NCBI RefSeq assembly: GCF_017298635.1
Contig: NZ_CP071182.1
Coordinates: 1,984,001-2,048,000, forward strand
Origin: Paenalicyclobacillus mengziensis
GTDB taxonomy: Bacteria; Bacillota; Bacilli; Alicyclobacillales; Alicyclobacillaceae
Direction: 5' to 3'
DNA length: 64,000 bases
The notes below the pieces were generated by a model that had not been told where the DNA came from, searched no databases, and worked only from the letters and a program-made list of their open reading frames with translations. Positions 45,027 to 53,525 of this stretch are shown one piece after another; the stretch's first letter is position 1, and every line of letters begins with the position of its first letter. The position numbers and the translations under genes are program-made.

Positions 45027-46250
45027 GTGAGGTATACGTTGTTTGCTCAGGCAGAAGGTGTTCGAAGTACAGTGGTGGAGCAGTTCTGGGCAACGGAATC
45101 GAGTGATGGGTATGTCACCGATGCCTCTTTGTCTGCAAGTAAACGAGGGGTCCGCAGGGGGATGCCCATTCGCACCGCCAAAGCATTGATACCGGAACTC
45201 ATCAGCATTGAAGAAGTCGATGGAGTACCTCCAGGATTGGAAAAAATTCTTTCCACGGTACTCGCGTTTACACCCTGGATAGAAGTTACAGGGAAGGATT
45301 CGTTTTATTTTCAGCTTGCAGGAACACGACCTCCCCTTCAGGAAATCAGGCGACTGCTTGAACGTGTGAATCGAGAATTGACCGAAGAACAAAGGATTCA
45401 AGTTGGGCTTGCCGAGTTGCCGAAACTGGCTCGCGCCGTGGTCGAGTGGAACAAGGTTGAACATGTACCTGATGCCATGTACTGGCGTGTAGGGAGACAA
45501 CTCTGGTTGGTCGCTCCTTCACTTGCACAAATGGTGACAGGGAGGCAGTGTTCAAAGTCAGATTGGGTCTTGGAGATGCCGATTTCTGCCTTCTGGGATG
45601 CGCCTCTTGGTGCGCGGGAAAGATTGCTGTCGCTTGGCGTATATCGTCTTTCTGAACTCTGCACCGTGCCTATTTCCTATTTAAAACGCCAATTTGGTGA
45701 GGAAGCTTTGGCTTGGCAGCAATTTCATCGTTCTGTACCACAACGGTTACGAGTGAACTATCCCTCGCGAAAATTGACCAAAGAATGGGTGGCAGACCTT
45801 GGAGATGAGGTACCTGGAGCGTTGATTTCGGACCTTGTCCGAGACTTGGTGAATCAATTGGCTGAGGATTTGCGGAAAAGTGAACTTGGAGCTTTGAAAC
45901 TTGGGCTTGCATGGAAGTCGAGTCGTGGTACAGGGAGCTTTGAACGGACAGTCAAACAACCTGTCTATCAGCCGGAATACATCATTGCGGCAGTCGAATC
46001 TGGACTTTTTGAATGCAATTTTGAATGCAATGTGGAAGAACTGTCTTTCGTACAGTTATACGCTCTGGATATTCAGCCTCTGGTGTCGATGCAATTGGCA
46101 CTCTCCGAACAAAGACCAGAGGAAAAGCGGGGAACAGTGGATATTGTGAGAGTCGTCAGGCACGTGAACCGCAAGTTTCCCGACGCTCTTCGAATGGGGA
46201 TTCGTCCGAGCTTTCGCGAACTCCGTTTGCAAGCTGTGCTCCAAGGATGA
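45027..46250 (+). CDS. imuB: ImuB-like catalytically inactive Y-family polymerase
   Basis: The ~407-residue protein aligns along a Y-family polymerase: palm start (LFAQAEGVRSTVVEQF), fingers (SASKRGVRRGMPIRTAKALI), palm (TPWIEVTGKDSFYFQLAGT), thumb and little finger. The first metal-binding Asp is replaced (Gln/Ala in LFAQAE), and the usual S-x-D-E is GKDS (D91 kept, Glu replaced by S92). That loss is the hallmark of ImuB, the clamp-bound adaptor for DnaE2. QLALSEQ at Q356 followed by RKFPDALRMG resembles a beta-clamp-binding motif. The GTG at 45027 sits behind a G-rich GGGGAGAGG. No imuA is adjacent. The next gene overlaps by 4 bases. Confidence 0.82.
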   Translation: MRYTLFAQAEGVRSTVVEQFWATESSDGYVTDASLSASKRGVRRGMPIRTAKALIPELISIEEVDGVPPGLEKILSTVLAFTPWIEVTGKDSFYFQLAGTRPPLQEIRRLLERVNRELTEEQRIQVGLAELPKLARAVVEWNKVEHVPDAMYWRVGRQLWLVAPSLAQMVTGRQCSKSDWVLEMPISAFWDAPLGARERLLSLGVYRLSELCTVPISYLKRQFGEEALAWQQFHRSVPQRLRVNYPSRKLTKEWVADLGDEVPGALISDLVRDLVNQLAEDLRKSELGALKLGLAWKSSRGTGSFERTVKQPVYQPEYIIAAVESGLFECNFECNVEELSFVQLYALDIQPLVSMQLALSEQRPEEKRGTVDIVRVVRHVNRKFPDALRMGIRPSFRELRLQAVLQG

Positions 46251-46492
46251 CCCGGCTGATTCAACGAGAGGTGCGCGTGCGTTTATCTCCTTCGGACGAA
46301 ACACCCATTTCTTTTCAAGACGGACAATACATTCACACCATTACTCAGGTGATAAATTGCTGGCGGGAATCGGGTGAGTGGTGGAATGGTGAACCGCCAA
46401 GGCAAATCTGGCGAGTGTACACGGATAAGCAGGCTGTATTCGATTTGGAACAGATAGACGACAGTTGGTCGATTTATCGGGTCTGGGATTGA
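46247..46492 (+). CDS. DUF6504-like small protein of the mutagenesis cassette
   Basis: The 81-residue protein starts at an ATG overlapping the imuB stop (ATGA). It reads REVRVRLSPSDETPISFQDG, then ITQVINCWRESGEWWNG, IWRVYTDKQAVFDLEQ and WSIYRVWD. The Trp-rich layout resembles the DUF6504 family that I recall next to imuB/dnaE2 in actinobacteria; that match is from memory and not searched. Function unknown; coupling suggests it works with ImuB and DnaE2. Between it and dnaE2, about 85 bases hold degenerate GAGATGG/GGTTGAG repeats and an AAAGGAGG ribosome-binding site. Confidence 0.68.
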   Translation: MTRLIQREVRVRLSPSDETPISFQDGQYIHTITQVINCWRESGEWWNGEPPRQIWRVYTDKQAVFDLEQIDDSWSIYRVWD

Positions 46493-46576
46493 GATGGTGA
46501 TGGGTTGAGCTGGTAACGGGTGGAGATTGGGATAGGTTGAGATGGTAGATAACTGATTTCTAAAAGGAGGCAAAAG

Positions 46577-49500
46577 ATGTTTGTGCATCTTCACACGCAC
46601 TCTCCTTTTTCCTTCCTCGATGGAGTTGCTGATATTGAACACATGGTTGCCCAGGCAGCTTTACAGGGGATGCCTGCACTGGCCCTCACAGACCACAATA
46701 CGATTGCCGGGCTGCCAAGTTTTCACCGTTGGGCTGCGGTGTACGGCATCAAGCCGATTTCCGGTGCAGAAATCACGCTCTCAGATGATACACACTTAAC
46801 CCTTCTCGCTAAGACGAAAAAAGGGTACGAAAACCTCTGTAGGATACTCACGGACGCGCATGCGAAAGAAGGCGCACGTCTTTCACCAAAAGTGGACGAA
46901 GGTTTTTTGTTCGCCCACCCTGAGGGGCTGATTGTCCTCTCCGGCTGCCGCAAAGGGCGGATTCCAAGAGCCATTCGAGAGCGTGAGTACACATTTGCGA
47001 AAGATACTGCGAGACGCTACCAACAAGCATTTGGTGATTCATTTTATCTTGAGCTTCAGGCTGATGCGTTTCCAGAGACGAGGCGACTGAATCAGAGCCT
47101 GATGGAGCTTGCAGATGAGCTCCAAATTCCTCTTGTGGCTACGGGCAACGTTCACTATGTCACACAGAGTCAATTTCCGGTCCACGATGTCCTGCGTTGT
47201 GTCAGCCTTGACTGCGATATTCATTCACCGCATGCCAATCGTCCGTTCAATGATGGACAGTGGCTGTTTCCGGCCGAGGAAGCAAAAAGGCGGTTTGCTT
47301 TTGTACCGCCGTCGGCTCTTTTCAATACGCTTCAGATTGCAGAGCGTTGTGAAGTGGTGTTGTCTCTGACGGAGTCCCTGTTTCCGGCCTATGCCCTCCC
47401 CGCAGGTGTGCAAAGTTCGCAGGGATTCCTAAGGGATCTTGTCTACAAGGGGGCAAACGAACGGTATCCAAAGGTTGACGATAAGCTTCGTGAACGGCTG
47501 GAACACGAACTGTCCATTATTGAACAGCTTGGTTACACCGACTATTTTCTTGTGGTTTGGGACATTGTCCACTACGCCCGCAGGCATCACATCCGCTGTG
47601 CAGGCAGGGGGTCAGCCGCTGATTCTGCAGTCGCCTACTGTCTTTACATCACAGACGTCGATGCAGCTGGCAGAGGGCTTTTGTTTGAACGCTTTATGAG
47701 CCTTGAACGGGCTGAAAAGCCCGACATCGATATTGATTTTGACAGCCGTCGTCGGGACGAAGTGATGGATTATGTGTACCGAAAATACGGCAGACAACAT
47801 GTGGCACGGGTGGCGACCTACCAGACCTTTCGAGGTCGGTCTGCGATTCGGGAAGTCGGCGGCGCACTCGGATTACCGCCGGACATCCTCGACAAATTGG
47901 CGAAACGCGTACCTTTTATGGCCCATGCCGACCAATTGGAGGCATTGTTTGGCCGTGTGCCTGAACTCGAGTCGCTCACGCATTACCGCGATGAACTGAG
48001 GTGGTTGTGGAAACTGTCCGCTGAGATTGCGGGCTTCCCGCGGCACTTTGGCATGCATGTTGGGGGTGTCGTTATCAGTCGGCGTCCTCTGCTCGAGACG
48101 ACTTCGCTTCAGCCTTCTGCACAAGGGGACTGGATTACGCCGTTTGACAAGGAAGGCGTTGAAGAAGTTGGGCTCGTCAAGTTAGATTTGTTGTCATTGC
48201 GGACCATGTCGGCCATTTCAGACGCGATTGTCCTGCGTGAGCGGCGAGGGAGCCCCATTGACTACGACAACATTCCACTCGATGACGTACGGACTTTCGA
48301 ACGACTTGGACGCGGTGAGACGATTGGCGTGTTTCAATTGGAGAGTCCTGCGCAAAGGGCCCTGCAAACGAGGCTGAAGCCTGACGGACTTGAGGATATC
48401 GTCGCGAGCGTGGCCCTGATTCGTCCTGGACCGATTCAAGGGAATATGGTCGATCCGTTTCTCGCCCGCCGCCGCGGCCGGGAGCCCATCTCGTACCTTC
48501 ACCCGAAACTCGAGCCGATTCTCGGAAAGACATACGGGGTTGTATTGTTTCAGGAGCAGGTCATTGAAATTGCGACCGCTATCGCCAACTTTACGCCAGG
48601 CGAAGCGGACGGGCTGCGCAGGGTGATGAGCAAAGCGAGATCGCACGCGGAAATGGAGAAAATCGGCAGGCATTTTCTCGATAAAGCGATGGCTGAGGGG
48701 ATAGAGGAAAGTGTGGCAGAGACCATTTTTTCTTACATCCAAAGCTACGCAAGTTATGGTTTTTGCGAAGCCCATGCGGCCGCTTTTGCCACCACTGCGT
48801 ACAAGACCGCATATCTGGTTGAGCATTACCCAGCTGAGTTTTTTGCCTCTATTTTAAATCAGTATCCGATGGGCTATTATCCTGTACATGTCATTTGTGC
48901 CGAGGCAAGGCGCAGAGGCATTCGCCTGTTGCCTGTCGATGTCAACGAGAGCGAGTGGGGGTGCACCACGCCGGATGACAAAACCATTCGGCTGGGGTTT
49001 TGTCTGCTCAAAGGGATGCGCCAAAGCTTGGTTCAGGAGTTGCAGCTAGCTCGTGCAAATGCGGGGGAATTCACATCTGTACCGAATCTGTTACGGCGGG
49101 TCCCGGCAATGGACAGGCTTACGGCCGAACGCTGCATCCGGTGTGGCGCTTTTGACTCGCTGATTCAAACCCGTCGACTTGCGCTTTGGCGATTGCTGGA
49201 CTTTGTGGCGGATAGACATGCGGATTACCGTCTCTTTGCGGCATCCGGAGACACAAGCGAAGTCGGGGCTCTCACAGGCGATGCCGAGGCTCTGCCAACA
49301 AGCGATGTGATGGCTGATGAACTGCCACTTGCTGCGAAATTGGCGGATGAATACAATTTATTGGGTGTTGGGCTCTCTGGGCACTGGGTGTCGTTGTTCC
49401 GGGAGAAGCTCCAGCTCGCCAATTACGTCAAGACAACAGATGTCGAACAATTTCCAGACGAAACTGTCGTATGGACAGCTGGGGTGGTGGTCCGTCCTCA

Positions 49501-49771
49501 CCGTCCGCCGACCCCGAGTGGCAAAACGGTCGTTTTCTTTAGCATTGAAGATGAGTTTGGATTTGTGGATGCGACAATGTTTCAGGACGTCTATCAGCAG
49601 ACGGGGGCTGTACTGTTTACTCCGTACGGCCGCCTCATCGGCGTCATGGGAACCGTGCAGAAAAGAGATGGAGGCCGGCCTCAATTGGTGGTTTCGAGAG
49701 TGTGGCCGCTCGTTGACCCCAGGCGTGAAGACGAACTCGTGCAGAAACGTTTTGCTGGCGATCCATTTTGA
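46577..49771 (+). CDS. dnaE2: Error-prone DNA polymerase III alpha-like subunit DnaE2 (ImuC)
   Basis: The 1064-residue C-family polymerase has an N-terminal PHP domain (MFVHLHTHSPFSFLDGVADI). Catalytic aspartates are D385 and D387 (EKPDIDIDFDSRRRDEVMDY) and D537 (GLVKLDLLSLRTM). GFPRHFGMHVGGVVISRRP and SYGFCEAHAAAFATTAYKTA with the downstream FFASILNQYPMGYYPVHVIC distinguish DnaE2 from replicative DnaE. The C-terminus is an OB fold (WTAGVVVRPHRPPTPSGKTV, MGTVQKRDGGRPQLV) without the clamp/tau tail of DnaE1. It should carry out SOS-induced translesion synthesis with ImuB. It has a strong AAAGGAGG and lies under the dual-box SOS promoter. Confidence 0.92.
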   Translation: MFVHLHTHSPFSFLDGVADIEHMVAQAALQGMPALALTDHNTIAGLPSFHRWAAVYGIKPISGAEITLSDDTHLTLLAKTKKGYENLCRILTDAHAKEGARLSPKVDEGFLFAHPEGLIVLSGCRKGRIPRAIREREYTFAKDTARRYQQAFGDSFYLELQADAFPETRRLNQSLMELADELQIPLVATGNVHYVTQSQFPVHDVLRCVSLDCDIHSPHANRPFNDGQWLFPAEEAKRRFAFVPPSALFNTLQIAERCEVVLSLTESLFPAYALPAGVQSSQGFLRDLVYKGANERYPKVDDKLRERLEHELSIIEQLGYTDYFLVVWDIVHYARRHHIRCAGRGSAADSAVAYCLYITDVDAAGRGLLFERFMSLERAEKPDIDIDFDSRRRDEVMDYVYRKYGRQHVARVATYQTFRGRSAIREVGGALGLPPDILDKLAKRVPFMAHADQLEALFGRVPELESLTHYRDELRWLWKLSAEIAGFPRHFGMHVGGVVISRRPLLETTSLQPSAQGDWITPFDKEGVEEVGLVKLDLLSLRTMSAISDAIVLRERRGSPIDYDNIPLDDVRTFERLGRGETIGVFQLESPAQRALQTRLKPDGLEDIVASVALIRPGPIQGNMVDPFLARRRGREPISYLHPKLEPILGKTYGVVLFQEQVIEIATAIANFTPGEADGLRRVMSKARSHAEMEKIGRHFLDKAMAEGIEESVAETIFSYIQSYASYGFCEAHAAAFATTAYKTAYLVEHYPAEFFASILNQYPMGYYPVHVICAEARRRGIRLLPVDVNESEWGCTTPDDKTIRLGFCLLKGMRQSLVQELQLARANAGEFTSVPNLLRRVPAMDRLTAERCIRCGAFDSLIQTRRLALWRLLDFVADRHADYRLFAASGDTSEVGALTGDAEALPTSDVMADELPLAAKLADEYNLLGVGLSGHWVSLFREKLQLANYVKTTDVEQFPDETVVWTAGVVVRPHRPPTPSGKTVVFFSIEDEFGFVDATMFQDVYQQTGAVLFTPYGRLIGVMGTVQKRDGGRPQLVVSRVWPLVDPRREDELVQKRFAGDPF

Positions 49772-49878
49772 GCAGGTTATCATTTTGTAAATGAACGGAT
49801 AGGAAACAGGTGATGTCAGAGCAAATGTTGAAGCGAAAACAGGAACTCGAAGTTCAAACCGAGAAAGGTGGTCGTGAC

Positions 49879-50916
49879 GTGAAACTTCGCGTAAAAGCCA
49901 TCCTTACTGCCGTGTTCCTGTTTGCTTCGACGTCACTTGTTTCCGGATGCAACACCGCGCTCGCCAATCCTGAACCGTATGTACCAAAACCCGTCACTGA
50001 GTCTGGTATCACACTCGATTGGGGAACCCATGTCAAGGACCAGGCCTTGGCAATGATTGAAGGTAGTCAAAAAGTCTGCGACCTTGACATCTATGAACTT
50101 GGCGATCCCGATATTCTCCACGCTCTTGAAGCCGCGCACAACCGCGGCGTCGGTGTACGCGTGATTGTAGACAGTACGGAGAGCCACAGTCAAAAGACAG
50201 CAGTTCCAGACTTGCAAAAGTCGGGCGTCAAAGTTGTATCACTGCACATTTCCAGAGGCATCGACCACGTCAAAATGCTCATTACAGACGGCAACAGCGG
50301 CGGGGTCTTGATTGGCGGCATGAACTTTGGGGCAGGAAGCTGGAGTAACAACGATGGCTCCGTTTACTTCGAGCACCCTGGCACACAGTTTGAGACACTT
50401 TTTCGTTTCGACTGGCAGCGGGCCCATGGACTACCGGCCGCAGCTATGAAACTTCGGCTGCCGCTAGTAACGGACAACTCGATTCAAACGCCTGTGGTTC
50501 AAGCGATTCAGCGTGCCACAAAAGACATTTCTATGGAGGCTTTTGACTTGTCTGACCGAACTGTCATCAACGCCCTCGTCGCTGCAGCCAAGCGAGGTGT
50601 GCAAGTCGAGGTCCTGCTTGACCCCAATCAGTACATGAACGAAAAGAGTTCGACGACTTTACGGGACGCAGGCGTTACTTTCCGTTTCTACCGCCCGTAT
50701 GAGCAGGAATGGATGCATGCGAAAATCCTTGATGTCGATGATGGCCGCACCTTTATCATCGGGAGTGCAAATTTCAGCTACCAGGCTTACACCTACAATC
50801 ACGAAGCAGATGTAGTACTAGGGAACGTAGCGGAGTTCGACAAGTCCCTGCAAAAGGACCTCTCGATTCAGATGGCACGTGGCACGGACTATCCTATGAA
50901 ATCCGTTAAATACTGA
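49879..50916 (+). CDS. Phospholipase D-like lipoprotein
   Basis: The ~345-residue protein begins with a lipoprotein signal peptide (MKLRVKAILTAVFLFASTSL, lipobox LVSGC with the cysteine near residue 24). It has two complete HKD motifs: H130-V-K132 followed by Asp (DHVKMLITDGNSGGVLIGG) and H280-A-K282 (WMHAKILDVDDGRTFIIGSA). It is therefore expected to be active and anchored outside the membrane, as a phospholipase, cardiolipin synthase-like enzyme or nuclease. The GTG at 49879 has AAAGGTGG 7 bases upstream; 23 upstream in-frame codons would spoil the signal peptide. A PAP2 phosphatase follows after 20 bases, pointing to phospholipid or cell-envelope metabolism. Confidence 0.87.
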   Translation: MKLRVKAILTAVFLFASTSLVSGCNTALANPEPYVPKPVTESGITLDWGTHVKDQALAMIEGSQKVCDLDIYELGDPDILHALEAAHNRGVGVRVIVDSTESHSQKTAVPDLQKSGVKVVSLHISRGIDHVKMLITDGNSGGVLIGGMNFGAGSWSNNDGSVYFEHPGTQFETLFRFDWQRAHGLPAAAMKLRLPLVTDNSIQTPVVQAIQRATKDISMEAFDLSDRTVINALVAAAKRGVQVEVLLDPNQYMNEKSSTTLRDAGVTFRFYRPYEQEWMHAKILDVDDGRTFIIGSANFSYQAYTYNHEADVVLGNVAEFDKSLQKDLSIQMARGTDYPMKSVKY

Positions 50917-50936
50917 ATACAGGACGGAGCTTTTGA

Positions 50937-51521
50937 ATGACGGAATTACGCACAGAGACGGAAGCAAGCACCGAGTCTTTTGACAGCCGATTATACAATT
51001 GGACAACCCATCGCTGGGGTAAATCTATCTCACTCGACGCCATCTTTGTCGCACTTGCACAGTGGACTCCCATCGTCATGTTGTCTGTCATTGTCCTGGC
51101 GGCGACGGGGTTTGCCTGGAATTCACATATTTCGGGGTCCCCGTTTGTCCCGGCTGTCACTTCGGTGGTCTCTGCGATGTTTGCACGTTTATTGAATGAA
51201 CCCATCACAAGAGTGTCAAATCGTCCGCGTCCTTTTGAACAGTCCTTGGTGCCCCCGTTGTTGCGCCATGATGAAGGAGGTTCCTTTCCAAGCAACCACG
51301 CAACGGGGGCCTTTGCGCTGGCTTTCGGTTTCCTCCAGCACACACCGTATCCTCTGACATGGTATTTTTTCATTCTTGTCATCTTGGCTGTTCTGCTGGC
51401 TCTAGCGCGCGTTTACACGGGTCTTCACTACTTGACAGACGTCCTTGCAGGTTCTGTGAACGGAATGGTTGTTGCCGTTCTTGTCGGTGCCCTGATTCAC
51501 CGTGTATTGATGCACCTATGA
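50937..51521 (+). CDS. PAP2-family membrane phosphatase
   Basis: The 194-residue protein has about five transmembrane helices and the three phosphatase motifs: EPITRVSNRPRPFEQS (KxxxxxxRP-type), GSFPSNHATGAFAL (PSxH), and ARVYTGLHYLTDVLAG (RxxxxxHxxxD). It resembles BcrC/YwoA-type undecaprenyl-pyrophosphate phosphatases and phosphatidate phosphatases; which lipid it uses is not clear. The ATG at 50937 has CAGGACGGAG upstream. Probably co-transcribed with the PLD-like lipoprotein. Confidence 0.88.
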   Translation: MTELRTETEASTESFDSRLYNWTTHRWGKSISLDAIFVALAQWTPIVMLSVIVLAATGFAWNSHISGSPFVPAVTSVVSAMFARLLNEPITRVSNRPRPFEQSLVPPLLRHDEGGSFPSNHATGAFALAFGFLQHTPYPLTWYFFILVILAVLLALARVYTGLHYLTDVLAGSVNGMVVAVLVGALIHRVLMHL

Positions 51522-51567
51522 TGGGAGACACATAAGTAGCATACCTAGGTGAAACGGAGTGATGCAG

Positions 51568-51945
51568 GTGACCCGAATCGTAGAAGGGATAACCAGGGAT
51601 GCCGTTAGGATATGTATAGTATGTTTGCTCTCTGCCACGCTGCAGACGGCTGTTGTCACTGCAAATGCACAGACAAGTGTCGAAATGACACTGACGGATA
51701 CAGGCATTTCTCCCTCATCGATGTCAGCTGTCAAAGACCAGCCGGTCTCCATACATGTTGTCAATCGGGGAACACAAACGCACAACCTTGTCATTCCGGC
51801 CTTTTATATTTTTACTTCAAACCTGCAACCGGGTTCAGACACTTTCGTACGCTTTTCACCGGACAAGACGGGAACCTTTCCTTACTACTCTGATACCGGG
51901 GGCGAGCCGGAGCCCGGACTGCGCGGTTCAATCACGGTTCGCTGA
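51568..51945 (+). CDS. Secreted cupredoxin-like protein with degenerate copper site
   Basis: The ~125-residue protein has a signal peptide (TRIVEGITRDAVRICIVCLL, cleavage near TANAQT) and a beta-sandwich resembling the cupredoxin_1/EfeO type: VEMTLTDTGISPSSMSAVKD, THNLVIPAFYI, FSPDKTGTFPYYSDTGGEPE, then PGLRGSITVR. The His of THNLVIP is kept, but the expected Cys, His and Met positions near the C-terminus appear as Ser (YYSD), Glu and Leu. It may therefore not bind type 1 copper. The GTG at 51568 lies 8 bases after CGGAG; ATG 51562 is too close. No known partner. Confidence 0.7.
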   Translation: MTRIVEGITRDAVRICIVCLLSATLQTAVVTANAQTSVEMTLTDTGISPSSMSAVKDQPVSIHVVNRGTQTHNLVIPAFYIFTSNLQPGSDTFVRFSPDKTGTFPYYSDTGGEPEPGLRGSITVR

Positions 51946-51976
51946 TAATGCCAGCATCAGTAAACTTGGGCGACGC

Positions 51977-52025
51977 AGCCCCCTTACCCAGTAGCCCCCT
52001 TACCCAGTAGCCCCCTTTACCCAGT
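51977..52025 (+). repeat. 16-bp tandem repeat at converging gene ends
   Basis: AGCCCCCTTACCCAGT occurs three times (51977, 51993, 52009, the last with one extra T). The third unit contains the stop codon of the minus-strand gene. Confidence 0.9.
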
Positions 52026-52394
52026 TGGGCTTCGCTTTCTTGTCGCTGTACCGTAACGATGCCTTGTACTCTTCAAAATTCGGTGAATGACAAAGTCGAA
52101 TACAGCCAGTGCGAGCGCCGCAACCGCCCACCAGTACATGGACGCGTCACCGAAGGACAGTCCCACGAAGCCGACGAGGATGGTGGCACACGCGAGTACC
52201 CAAACACCAATGGATGGCCGTTTCAGCGCAACCACCGCCGCGACAATACACAACAGGGCGAAGACCAACCCGCCGCCACCGTCACCTTGCAGTTGTGGAA
52301 TCTGCTGTGCCGCACCGGCCGCAGCAATTCGATACGACTGAATTCCAGAATACGCGCCGAGGACGAAGGTCAGGACAGCGGCAAGTATTTTCAT
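52017..52394 (-). CDS. Small integral membrane protein, unknown
   Basis: The 125-residue protein has four predicted helices: residues 1-20 (MKILAAVLTFVLGAYSGIQS), about 44-58 (VFALLCIVAAVVALK), about 63-82 (GVWVLACATILVGFVGLSFG) and about 86-106 (YWWAVAALALAVFDFVIH). It has a basic tail (KSTRHRYGTATRKRSPTG). Family not recognised with certainty; it is DUF4064-like in size and layout. The ATG at 52394 has only a weak GGGTGAT upstream. Confidence 0.6.
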   Translation of the reverse strand: MKILAAVLTFVLGAYSGIQSYRIAAAGAAQQIPQLQGDGGGGLVFALLCIVAAVVALKRPSIGVWVLACATILVGFVGLSFGDASMYWWAVAALALAVFDFVIHRILKSTRHRYGTATRKRSPTG

Positions 52395-52627
52395 CCGAGA
52401 TCACCCATTTCATGACGGAATGTTTCCCTTTGCTGTCTATCGTACCGAAGTTTTGGCGCAGAACCTGTCGGAACACGGACAAGCCTGAACTGTCTGCTGT
52501 CGCGAACAACGGTCCGATATCGAGAGCAACCTTGAAAAATCGCCCCCGTTCGACCTAGACTGAGACATACACAGAGGTACATCGTCAGGTTCCTTGTCGT
52601 GTGTACATTCATGAAGGTGGAATGAAC

Positions 52628-53506
52628 TTGGACAAACAGCGAGTCTTCACTGTGGAGAAAGAGGGGTTGCTACTCCCATTTCTCCTCGAGAAGCACCCCC
52701 AAAAGGGTAGGAATAAAGTCAAGGCAATGCTGACGCGAGGACAAGTGATGGTTGGGAACAGTGTCATTACGAAGCACAATCACGCTCTTGTGCCAGGAGA
52801 CAACATCACGATTTTGAACGTCGGCTCGCTCGAAAACAAGGCGATTGGCATTGGCGTCGCCATCTTGTATGAGGATGAACATATCATCGTTATCGACAAG
52901 CCGCCTGGGCTCTTGTCCGTGGCGACGGATGACGAAAAGGAACGTACTGCATTTCGGATTGTAAATGAACATGTCCAAAGTCAGCACCCGAAAGAACGCA
53001 TCTTTATTGTCCATCGACTTGACAGGGAGACATCTGGCCTGATGATGTTTGCCAAGTCCGAGCCCATCAAGCACCAGCTTCAGGACAATTGGAAGGACGT
53101 GGTCCTCGAGCGCGCGTACATCGCACTTGTGGAAGGGGCTGTCGAGAATGACAAAGGGACCATCAAGACATGGTTGAAGGAAAGCAACACCAAGACCATG
53201 TACGTCAGCCGGCCTGGTGAAGGCGTGCCTGCCATCACGCATTACGAGGTGCTCCGTAAAAACAGTGAATTCTCTTTACTTGCTGTACACTTGGATACGG
53301 GCCGCAAAAACCAGATCCGTGCCCATCTGCAAAGCATTGGACACAGCGTGGTCGGCGACAGGCGTTATGGGTCGAGGAAGAACCCGATTGGCCGTTTGGG
53401 CCTGCATGCAAACAAATTGTCATTTCGGCATCCTGTGACAGGCGAGACGCTTCGGTTCGAAACTGCGATTCCTGCAAAATTCAAATCGGTATTCGCGGTA
53501 CAATAA
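52628..53506 (+). CDS. RluA/RluD-family RNA pseudouridine synthase
   Basis: The ~292-residue protein has an S4-like N-terminal domain (about residues 8-65, VKAMLTRGQVMVGNSVITKH). The synthase domain carries the catalytic aspartate in IFIVHRLDRETSGLMMFAKS. DEHIIVIDKPPGLLSV, VHLDTGRKNQIRAHLQSIGH and GDRRYGSRKNPIGRLGLHAN are the remaining family motifs. It modifies uridines in rRNA or tRNA; the exact site is not predictable. The TTG at 52628 lies 7 bases after AAGGTGG, while the ATG at 52622 is almost on top of it. Confidence 0.9.
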   Translation: MDKQRVFTVEKEGLLLPFLLEKHPQKGRNKVKAMLTRGQVMVGNSVITKHNHALVPGDNITILNVGSLENKAIGIGVAILYEDEHIIVIDKPPGLLSVATDDEKERTAFRIVNEHVQSQHPKERIFIVHRLDRETSGLMMFAKSEPIKHQLQDNWKDVVLERAYIALVEGAVENDKGTIKTWLKESNTKTMYVSRPGEGVPAITHYEVLRKNSEFSLLAVHLDTGRKNQIRAHLQSIGHSVVGDRRYGSRKNPIGRLGLHANKLSFRHPVTGETLRFETAIPAKFKSVFAVQ

Positions 53507-53525
53507 TGGCGCAGGAGGTGCTTTT

